A stretch of 64,000 nt of DNA from Uloborus plumipes (Eukaryota > Arthropoda > Arachnida > Araneae > Uloboridae). The position numbers and the translations under genes were made by a program. Shown in pieces: positions 23,697-34,000 of the stretch. Location of the stretch: NCBI GenBank assembly GCA_038373865.1, contig JAXGGA010001689.1, positions 1 through 64,000 on the forward strand, read 5' to 3'. The number at the start of each line of letters is the position of its first letter. Within the stretch, counting starts at the first letter, position 1. A model generated the notes under the pieces. That model did not search any database, was not told where the DNA came from, and saw only the letters and a program-made list of their open reading frames with translations.

Positions 23697-24288
23697 GCAG
23701 TTCGACTATACGTGTTTACAATTTCAGTTTTGAAAACTCTCCGAGAGATATCTCTACATTCTCCCTTTTATTTAAAGTCTGCAGATATGGCCTAGACCTG
23801 AACCTTTCGTTCTCAATGACTACTCAAAAATGACTTCACACAATGTAGCGAAAAATTTCAATGGAAACCCTGAAAGGTACCTTTCTCCTATCGTTTTCAA
23901 ATAAAACCTAAAGTCACATTCTTAGGACAATTCCGAACACGCTTTAGAAGAGATGAACTTGATAACATTAAGGTTTCGCTCTATGTGAGTCTACAATTGC
24001 ACTTTTCAAACTTCAATGCTGAAAATTTTCCAGAGAGCGAGAGCCCTTACCAATTTACCGTTTTCATAACCTGACTAAAGGTAGCAAAAAACGAGTTTTC
24101 CCTGCACAGAGCTTCTTCACTGCTCAAACTTAGAAATACTATAGTATTTGAGCAAAAAATACACAAATCAGCCCATAAATTAAAAAAATCCCTTTTTTGT
24201 CCTTGAAAAATTCAAAGTGGCACGCGAAATATTTCTTTTCCCGAAAGTGGCACTTTTCCCAAAAAGGTTGGCCACCCCTGATCTAAAG

Positions 24289-25160
24289 GAAAGTTAAGTA
24301 TATGTAATAGTACGTAATTTATCATTTTTTCACCTTAGTTGTAAACATATTAAATTAAGTACCGTCATTTACTATAACTTGAATCCCATAAGTCTTTATT
24401 TTTAACTGTCACGTTAATGTTACCATCAGGATTATTGCACCTTTTGGACCAGACTCAACTCGACGACGAAAAACTTCTGAAGTATTCTAGAGTAATAGGC
24501 AATTTCGTGATAGTAGACATGGAAACCATTTAAAGTCTTTCTGTATGAATAAATATGCAACAGAAAACTGTATTCCGTTTCTCCTCTGTTTGTCAAACTA
24601 TTTATATGATTTTTTGTCTCTTTTTTAGCAGCTATTGACGAGTTTTAGTGCTTACAATTGAAAAAACGAAAAAGACTATAGTTAATGGCGCTATTGATTC
24701 AAAATGCATTTTTTTTAAATGGATCTCTATACATGTAGGGCTTTATAAATTTCTTGAGTTTGGTACTGTTCGAAAGTAAAAACTATTCCAAAAAAAATTC
24801 TTTACAAAAGACTATGGCTCAAACTTTTAGTTAGCGAAACTCATACTTTTAAAATGAAAGTCCTTCGATTGTTTAAATGGTTTATAAAGAGCATGAAAAA
24901 TTAAGTTTTAAATGATTTTCATTTGAAATCTTCTAAAAAACTGTTAAGGAGTGTTTAACTAACGTATTTCAATCTTGCGAATATGTTTAGAATAAAACAA
25001 TTGTTGCTGAAAATTTGGCAATCTCAACAAAATGCATGATCAAATTCAACCCAATCTAACTTTGATTTCAAAAAATTCACTGCATTTTTTTTTACATTGT
25101 GGTGTTTTCATTTATGTGAATATCCCACGACATACGCGTCCAGCTTCACTGATATTCATC
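24289..25160. other. Unassigned AT-rich sequence
   Basis: Nothing recognisable is seen. Confidence 0.5.
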
Positions 25161-25162
25161 CA

Positions 25163-25550
25163 CACTGTAAAAAATATGCGTTGTTTTTACAGTATAATAC
25201 AGTTAATTTCACAGTAGTAAATTGTAAAATTGCTAGTTTATAGTAATAAACTGTAAAATTGCTAGTTTACAGTAATAAACTGTAAAATTGCTAGTTTACA
25301 GAAATAAACTGTAAAATTGCTTGTTTGACAGTTTACTACAGTTCATTTTATAGTCTTAAACTCGAACCTCTGCTGCCAGTATTATGCTGTTGTTTTACTG
25401 TATAATACAGCTAACTTTATTTTAAAATTGCCAGTTTTACAGTAATAAACTGTAAAATAGCTAGTTTGACAGTTTATCACCGTGCTTTTAGTTTTAAACC
25501 GGAACCTCTGCGGTCAGTATTATACTGTAAAAACAACAGCTTTTTTTGCA
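25163..25550. mobile_element. TIR element with ~29-bp tandem repeats
   Basis: The ends share GTTGTTTTTACAGTATAATA in inverted orientation (about 25180 and 25525). Inside, the unit AATAAACTGTAAAATTGCTA is repeated at least four times with variants (25220-25320, and again near 25440). A longer block with AACCTCTGC...CAGTATTAT also occurs twice. No clean target duplication was found. Confidence 0.6.
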
Positions 25551-26700
25551 GAGCATTCCGTACCTTTGTAAAACTTAAAAAATAATGAGCAGCAAAAACC
25601 GGATTTAGAAATCAGACATAGTGAATTTTTATTTTGGTGCAATTAGTTACATCTTCCATTCAAAAATTATTTTAATTACCCGTAACTCTATTGGTAGAAA
25701 CAATGCTAGTGATTAGTGCCTTGTACTAAAAGGAAAAGGAAGCTAATACATTATCTTGCTCACTGGATAACATTTACTTTAACAAGATAACAAACACAAC
25801 ACTGGCAATAAAATAGACTATTATGTTTATCCCTATTGATGGAGCATATTCAGAGATGACATCACTTGAGATAAACTCGAGGAATAATGGTTATTATGAG
25901 GTTTATGAAATATCGTGACAAGAGGATAAGTACTGTCATAAATTTCTGTAATGTTATTTGTTGTTGGATCAATTTTATCTCGCGATAAATAAAAAATGCT
26001 TATCTTGTACTACCTGCTTTTTTTTCCTTTTTGTAGAGAAAAAGACTTGTCGATATAATCAGTATCAGTTTTGCTTACATATTTTGGCAAAAGAAGATTT
26101 TTTTAAGAATACAATCCTCGTTTGTGAAACCAGGATTTAAAGGGATTTTCTTTTGTTCTAAAGGATAGTTATAGCTTATGTATAATATTTACTGAAAGTA
26201 GTGTTCATATCCGTAGGAACAAAGGCTACTTTTATAAGTGTCTCAGATAATTAAAAGCACTACATCCGCAAAAATGGTCCAATAAAACTCCATTTTACCG
26301 ATAATCGTATGCTGAATATTCCATTTTCATTTTTTTGGAAGATTATTTCTAAAGTTACTTATTCACCCTATACCTGCACAATTATTTTTGATCTTTATAT
26401 TTTAAAAAACAAAGAAACTTATATTGAATATGTATGGTGATTGTTTACGCTTTTTAATTTCTGGGACATGAGTAGACGCAAGCACCTTGTCGTGCTACAA
26501 ATAGGTAAGTTTATATGCAAATGAATCCGGCATTTAATTTATTAAGAAAATTGCATTTTTTGCCTTGTGGTCTTTTTATTGCTGAATATTTTTAAAAATA
26601 TGTATAGTTTTTGAACTCTACAAACTTGTATGAAAATGACATGTTATTAGTTTCATTAACGTATCTAGTTAGGATTGAATTCTAGAGAAAATCACAACAT
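25551..26700. other. Unassigned AT-rich sequence
   Basis: No gene or element border is recognised. Confidence 0.5.
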
Positions 26701-26704
26701 AAGC

Positions 26705-27490
26705 AAAAAATCTGGTATGGACCCCACACTACTTCCTTTTACGTGTAAATTTCTTAGTAAATCCCTTAAGTGTTAAAAAGTGCTTCGAGTGAGCAAGATA
26801 GCAATTCAAACATTTGCACCCCTAGTTTGCCACGAAACAATGTAAAGAAATGTTTTACCATGATTAAATTTTTAAATATCGCCGATTTTAACATCATTTA
26901 GTGGATTTTTCGCAAAATATCTCCAATAGCGCCAAATTGAACAACAATTCAAAAACTAATCTTTTTCGCCAAATTTGTCGCCAACTTGGCGATATATCGC
27001 CACGTTAGCGTCAAACACTTGGTGACCAAAAGCTTGGCGATATATCGCCAAAAGGTCGCGTCGAATCATGTCACTGTAGCCTGCATTGAAATTAACACTG
27101 ATTTACCCCAAAAAAGGGGTAAAACACCCCCTTGGGAACATTCGAATGCGACCACAAGGAGAGGTGCTCAACTAGACCCTCCTCAGAGCCTACATACCCA
27201 ACTAGAAGTTTGTACGGCATATAGGTTTTGAGTTATGCGACATACATACATACATACGCACATACGTACATACAGACGTCACGAGAAAACTCGCCGTAAT
27301 TAACTCGTTGTGGTTGAATATTATTTTTCGGCTGGTTATATGTTTGAAGGTACATATATCACGTGCTGACAGGTCGAAAAACTACACAACATTCATTCGG
27401 GAATGAGCAAAATCAAAATTAAGACCCAAATTTGAGTGAACTTTTTTTCGCGATCTCAATACTTCCTTTACTACCTAAAAGGAAGTAAAA
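26705..27490 (+). repeat. (CATA)n-bearing repeat, copy 4
   Basis: A near-complete copy of the family described at 8435. It runs from TCTGGTATGGACCCCACACT to TACCTAAAAGGAAGT, with the TTGGCGA-rich middle, CATACATACATACGCA tract and GACGTCACGAGAAAACTCG block. It lies just downstream of the CCDC81-like gene. Confidence 0.75.
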
Positions 27491-27625
27491 ATATAACAAA
27501 CACCTTTTGGCAGAAAAGTAACTTAAGGTTTTGCAACTTTTTTAAAAATATTGTCTAAAAAAAAGGTGGAAAAACCTCAATTTACATAACATAAGGTAGT
27601 CAAACCACCAGAATAAAATTGGATT

Positions 27626-27639
27626 TTTATTTATTTATT
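27626..27639 (-). promoter_or_regulatory. Overlapping poly(A) signals
   Basis: The plus strand reads TTTATTTATTTATT, i.e. three overlapping AATAAA hexamers on the minus strand, about 105 bases beyond the stop codon of the CCDC81-like gene. This position suits 3' end formation of that transcript. Confidence 0.55.
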
Positions 27640-27742
27640 ATACTTTGTCAGTATGATTACAAATTTATACGATATGTTTTGACGATTTGAAAGAAAATCT
27701 TGAATGTTCTCAAAATAAAATAAATAAACAAAAACATCCACA

Positions 27743-28005
27743 TCATTTATATTCCTTTGTGACAAACAGCACATCATCTTTCGATATTAGTTTCCGAAAA
27801 TTGCTATGAAATTCCATTTTCCAAGCCTCGCCGGTGATCCTTAGGGTTCCAATACCAGAGAAAGGGATGCTGACGTTTCGTTGGGTATGTAGAGCTTTCT
27901 CCACAAAGGCCTGAAATTCGTACAGGAAGTAAATCACCCTTTGCCTGCTTAGGCCGCATTTCAGGGCTATGGCGCTGGGATTCAAGATCTTCTGAGGAAT
28001 TTTTG
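27743..28005 (-). CDS. CCDC81-like terminal exon C (263 nt)
   Basis: The acceptor is TTCTTTTCCAG. Two bases complete the split codon, then 86 codons run to a TGA at 27743-27745. It encodes IPQKILNPSAIALKCGLS and NVSIPFSGIGTLRITG, the second HU-like domain, and a short charged tail, KDDVLFVTKEYK. Confidence 0.75.
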
Positions 28006-31000
28006 CTGGAAAAGAATACAGAGTTTAGTGATCTCTATATGCAATATGTTTGTTCACTTTGGTTCTCCAATTTTGCTGAGTTATATTGAATATAGCGTTT
28101 TAGTCACGTGCCAATGTCACCATTTCCGATGTTTTGTTTGAGAATTGAGCCCCAAGTCTGTTTTGTTTTGTGATACTTTCGTTTTGGAGGAAAAAGTTAG
28201 AATTTAAATTGCTTGGGGTCTTGAATTTCAAAACATTCTAAATCTTTTTTCAATTGAATCGTCGTATGTTTAAAATACCAAGAAAATTTGATGAAAAAAT
28301 GTAACGTATTTTATTAAAATATTACTTTCCGTTTTTTACTTCCCACAGTGAAATTGTTTCACTCATAATGGGTAAATCAGTATTTATAGTAACTGTAATT
28401 TTCAATTACAAAAACACTTCTGTAACATCGTCAACGAAAACCCCCATCTTTTAAAGAAACCGCTCTTTAATTAAAAAAAATCTCAGTTTGTTATTTTTTT
28501 TAAACATTCATGAAACTCTTTAATAAAAGAAGAAAAGGGTCCACGTAAACATGTACGAGCATAAGCAGTTTTAATTGCAATACTTACATTTTAAAATAAA
28601 TTTATCATACTATTTTTTTAACATTATTCAGCTAAGTGTTTTGATAGAGGTACGAGGCGTATTTTTAAAGTAAGTACCGTTCTGGTATAAAGTAAAAACA
28701 AGCAAAGATATCTGTATATATTTTTTTACATGAAAGCCCATACCTTAAACTACTTTTCTACATAATTGTCACCATTACAACGGCACTTATCATATCCAGT
28801 AGCGTAGCTAGGGGGCCCAGCGCCCGTGGAGAACTTGAAAAATTGCGTCCCCCCCCTTAGAGGTCGCTCTGATGGGAGGTCATTGTGAATTCCTAAAATG
28901 TCCTTACTCCAAAAATTTTGATTTATTTATTCGAAAAATTTGCAGACAATGTTGCAACCTTTTTTTTCTCTTTTTGTTTTTTTTTAGCATTTTTAATGGT
29001 GCTCAGTGTTCCCCCTCATGTTATGTGTGCATGATATGTCTGCTTGTTCATTTATTGGGAAAAATTCAAGTTTTATTTTTGACAAGTTATTTGCTCAATT
29101 TTAGAATTTTTGTCTCGCCAACAATTTTAGTTCGGGTCGTTCCTACTTTTCCCCATCTTTTCACATAAATTCAAAAAACAAATAATTCTTACAATTCGTT
29201 ATTGAACATAGTGTGTTTTTTTTCCACACGACAGCTTTTATTTAAAATAGAATGTGTTTTAAAACACTAGAAAAATGTATAAAATAAACATAATTTGTGC
29301 ATTTTAAATAAAAATCAAAGCATTGATTCTATTGTGCTTAGGAAATCAAAGAAAATATAAAAAGCATAATTAAACTGAAATTGGCTTAGTAAATACGACT
29401 CCTTGCATACAGGCAAAATAAAAATTCGCTATTTTAGGTCTCCGATTTTTTTATGAATAAACACTTTTTATTTTAAGTATTTAAAATGTAGCAGAGACCC
29501 GCTGTTATTTAATACTAATATTATCTATGAGGGAAATTAGGAAAGTGACAATTGTTCCCTCCGTGGCTTTAAAGTACCAGATGTATTTTCTTGATTTTTT
29601 TTTTTTTTTTTGAAATTTTAAATACAGCGCATACAAACACGGGACAACAATAGAGATGGTATTAGCGAGTACCACAACGACTGTGCTCGAACTGAGAATG
29701 ATTTTTAAAAAAAAAACTGATTAGCACGTATATTTGTGTACCGTTTTAAAAAAGTGTCTCGCCCCACTGAAGTAGCGTAGAGTACATGCATCTTCCCTCA
29801 ACATTCACTTGGCCTTTTCATGTTCATAGAAACAATAGCTATATTTATTTATTTTGACAATAGAAAGAGCACAAAACATATTGCACTGGCCTGATTACAA
29901 ATCGAGCTCAATCCCTCCCAATAATACTAAAACGGTAATGAGTATAAAAAACAAAGAAGAGCTATATGGGTGATTCTACGCTATTTGAATTCAGACGGCC
30001 AATGGAAAAACTTCATGTAAAACAGAGTTTATTCATTTTTTTGTATGCTTAAGCATCACAGACTATTTTCTTTTACATGGACCACCCAATTAATTCACTA
30101 CAATTATTTTATTTTAGCATTTATAGCTGAAAATAGTCATAAATGTATACTACCCTGGCCTGTCCAAATACTAGTTTTCATACAAACATGCTCGACTTTC
30201 AATTTTTGCTAACTTGGCATAATATTTTCTGCCATAATCATACACTTACATTAACAGAGAAACATATTTCATCATTAAACATTGAAAAAATATTTATTAT
30301 TATTTAAAAAAATACACTTTTCAACGGGCCATAACAACAGTGTCACCCTCACCTGGCGAACTTCAAAGACTGAAATTTAGCGTAAAAAATGCAAAAGGAT
30401 GACTTTGACTGCAAATAACCAGTGTAATACTGAGTAAAGTTAAAAGCAAGCTAAGTGGTTTAAAAAAAATTCAAATATTATTGCATCGGCTCTCGTTGAA
30501 AGTGCCTCAAAGCGTACTGCGCCAGTCGCTGTAGTATTTCCCCTGGTAAGTATAACTTTTTATATTTCATCGTTACATAAGTGTGCGTATGTATAATGTA
30601 ATGCTTATTGTGTGCAGACATTACGGTTTGCGTGAAGTTCTGGTAAGAAGAACGCGTGATGTTGTTTTTATAGGTAATGTGTGATTTTGTCACTTCTCTG
30701 GCGTCACTCCCCTGGCAGTTTTGTTCCAGAAAAGGGTAAATATACATTAAAACTGTGTTATAAGCATAATCAATTTCATTTTTAATCTTAATTGCCCCTG
30801 GGAAAGCAATTTGAATGAACGTAAATAATGCGGTAATTATTATTATTATTTGTGATATGAGGTTCGACTTGTATGCAACATGTCGCGTTTTCAAGATTGA
30901 TTTTTTTTATTTTATTATAACGCGAAATTTTTTTTTTTTTGAACACAGGTCTTGTAGAAATGAGTCTATACTCAGATTTTACACCGAAAATAAGTGAAAT

Positions 31001-34000
31001 AATGGTAAATCTAACCAGAATCCTGCCAATAGTGTCACTCCCCCGGCAACGCATTTTCCCCTGGTATCGATAAACCCCCCAAAAGTTGAAATTTCATCTG
31101 GCCCTTACCACTATAATCATAAAAATAGCGGCTACTAGTGATATAATGAATGTGAAACAAAACAGATAATTTTTTCTTTGGGGACACAAAAAACGCATTG
31201 ACCGTAGAATCACCCATATACAGTTTAAAAGTGAGAGAGAGCCCTTCATTAAAGTACATATAAAATAGAAAAATTTCCAAAATAAGAAATCAAAACTCAC
31301 TAAAAAAGATTTATTTATCAATTTTTTTTTTTTTTGAACTTTCGAACCTTCTATATTGAGCCATCGAAGCACAAACAGCGTTTGAAAACGTTACTCGTTC
31401 AAAACCGCGCGTTGCTGTACTTGTGTTACTCATATTTGGAATCTTCATCTAATGTAGATTCTCAGAGCCTGATTACCGAAGGGGCAAGGGGGGCACCGGC
31501 CCCTCCTCTTAGATTTCAGCGGAGCCCAAAATCTCATTACTTTATTCAACGTCTTCTAAATACTAAATGCCTACTGTATGTTTTACTATTAATGCTAAAA
31601 GCTTACTGTGTATGTCGAAGCAATATTTTTGTCTTAATAATTTGATAGCATTATTATTATAATTTTAAAGTTTGATCTTCGCACAAAACTTTTATTTAAT
31701 TCTGGTATTGTAAGAATTTTTTAACTCGTAACACGTAACTGATATGAAAGGGCAAGGCGGGTGCCATGAAATAGAAATGTGCCCCATGTCCAATGTCAGA
31801 ATAATCGGGCTCTGTAGATTCTTGGTACAAATTTTTAGAATCGCGAAATTTGCAATAGCCGTTTTTTAGAAACCTTTCCCTCCCCATTCTGAGAAATACA
31901 TATTATTCTCTCGCTAGTTTTCGCCACAGAAAACATAATACCAACAGAGAAGTTATTTTCTGTCATCATACAATTGCATTCCAAAAATCTGTATCCGAAA
32001 TGTTTTCAACAAAAGCTCGCCGATTTTTAAAATCGTAGAACGTTATTTCTGAACTATATTGTGTAATTGATAAGTTCAAGTGATATCGTGAAAAAAAATG
32101 GTTGGAAAGAAACGTAGAGAAAAGGTTTGTTTCTATCTGTTTTAAGTGGATGTAAGACCGACCGATTTAAGATCGGCCTATTATACAGACTCCAGACCCC
32201 ATATAACTAAATTTTATCCTGCCAGATAGATTTATGCTTGTATCCAAACGAAATCTACCAAAGCAATGTTGCACATTTTGTATCATTTGTCTTGTAGCGT
32301 GGGGGCGCAGTTTGAGCTGCTCGGAGTGTCTTTCAAATTTTAATTTTTTAGTCTATTTGGACTTGATCGTTTTTTTTTTTTTAATCGGTCAAAATGCCGC
32401 CCCCCTGGTTGCTGCGCCCGTGGCAAGATCTACTCCTGCCAACCCCTAGCTACGCCACTGTTCCCAATCATTTGTCTTGTAGCGTGGGGGCGCAGTTTGA
32501 GCTGCTCGGAGTGTCTGTCAAATTTTATTTTTTAGTCTGTTTGGACTTGATCTTTTTTTTTAATCGGTCAAAATGCCGCCCCCCTGGTTGCTGCGCCCGT
32601 GGCAAGAGCCACTCCTCCCAACCCCTAGCTACGCCACTGATCATATCGTACAATCAACTTTAAAGTCCCTCTTCAAAGAAATATGCCGACACTGCATTTC
32701 GATCAACCTAACATCACAGTCATTGTCGTGGCACTAGCTAGCCGCCGAGGTGCTACTTCAGATGAAAAAACAGGTAGTAGTCACTGGATGCTCGGTATGG
32801 GTTGCTTTTGCACAAAATCTTCATTTATGAAGGAAGGTCGTCCACTCCGTTCCTTGGTATGCTCATTAGAGTGGCCATCTTTGAACGCTAGTACCCAAAT
32901 CCTAACCATTCCATTGCTCATAATGGTTTCACCATGTACTGAAGAAATCTCGCGATGAATATCTATAGCTTTTAACCCTTTTGCAGTTAAAAAACGAATT
33001 ACCGCACTTACCTACCAGTCGGCGGCACTCTCAATCGATAGACGTTTTTTGAAGCTGATTGTACGATATGATAAGTGCCTTACATTTAATGGCAATTATG
33101 TAGAAAAGTAGTTTAAGGTAGGGGCTTTCATGGTAAAAATAAAATTGTAAAGATACTTCTATCTTGCAATATGTTTCTGCATTAGCCCTTGCTTAGAGGC
33201 GGTTACTCACTGCTTTATACTTCTATCTGTTTATGGTTCTTCCTTTAAAAATGCGCTAGCATAATAGAGATTACAATGTAAAAGTTAGTTCAGCATTGTT
33301 GGTGCTTTGAGGACAAGTCATAATCTCGATGCTTTTCAAAGAATGGGAAGGACTGAATGCGACAAGAATATCAATACTGCAACAACATGGACCTCATCTG
33401 AGATTTTTTTTTTATTTTAATAATGTTTTGTTTAATGTTTAACCTTTTAATTAACTTTATATTCAATTCTACGGGATAATTTCGAGCCTATATAAAACCT
33501 CCTGAATCCCGCCCCACCTCATACGCTGATCAGCTAAATGCTTTTTAACGCGGATCGCAAACTGACTAGGTATGTAAAAAAATTTGAACAAATACCTTCG
33601 TACGGAAGTCTTGACCATCGTATTCTGAACTTGGAAGCCAAAGTGTTGGAGAGATGAAACACAGGCTTTTGCGTAATCACGTACTTAAGCGGCGAATGTG
33701 ACACTAGAATCCTTTGCTGAAATAACGTAAACAGTCCAATGCCACGCACTAGTACTTCCTGAAATTTGACATAAATAATGTACTGTATGCCATAAAATTG
33801 TGGAATTCATATGTGTCTTGCTTTTATGTTATTTTGGGTTGTGATATGCATCACATTACATCCCTTTACAACTGCATCCACTCATCGTTCCCACGAGAAA
33901 CAGAGCCCAGAAAGCAAGCGCGAGCCCCACCCAGTTAATGCAGCGTCTACAAAAATGCGGATGATGCAACGGTTTTCACATAGACTCGAATGCATATGAG

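Larger units (their letters stand above)
9744..24280. mobile_element. Old hAT element swollen by nested insertions
   Basis: The left end is CAGTGGTGGCCAACC (9744), the right end GGTTGGCCACCCCTG (24266-24280). Both are flanked by the same 8-bp duplication ATCTAAAG (9736-9743, 24281-24288). GTGGCACGCGAA occurs just inside each end. A 3-base CAG start, 8-bp duplication and short terminal repeats are hAT features. Removing the nested Helitrons at 9943-19608 and 20204-23009 leaves about 2 kb. No hAT transposase frame is left in that remainder. Confidence 0.85.
28797..32639. mobile_element. hAT element of the GCGTAGCTAGGGG type
   Basis: The ends are CAGTAGCGTAGCTAGGGG (28797) and CCCCTAGCTACGCCACTG (to 32639), flanked by the 8-bp duplication ATCATATC (28789-28796, 32640-32647). 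The right end is duplicated in tandem. It contains a TIR element (29967-31216) and a hAT MITE (31463-31814). No transposase is recognised. A related short element is at 39527-40047. Confidence 0.85.
28650..33262. mobile_element. Mariner-type relic split by a hAT element
   Basis: The flanks read as a diverged inverted repeat. TGAAAGCCCATACCTTAAAC...CACTTATCATATCGTAC (about 28731-28796, continuing at 32640) mirrors GTACGATATGATAAGTGCC...GGTAGGGGCTTTCA (about 33060-33130). Further out, GGCGTATTTTTAAAG (28657) loosely mirrors TTTAAAAATGCGC (33244). Between them lies the N-terminal part of a transposase (32805-33002, minus). Exact ends are uncertain. It lies in intron 2 of the CCDC81-like gene. 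Confidence 0.55.

Noticed and set aside
28872..29168. 98-codon hydrophobic frame as a membrane protein
   Set aside because: It lies inside the 28797-32639 hAT element and its hydrophobicity comes from T-rich low-complexity DNA.
30478..30894. 138-codon minus-strand frame as a transposase
   Set aside because: No catalytic or DNA-binding motif is visible; it is probably a chance frame in a non-autonomous element.
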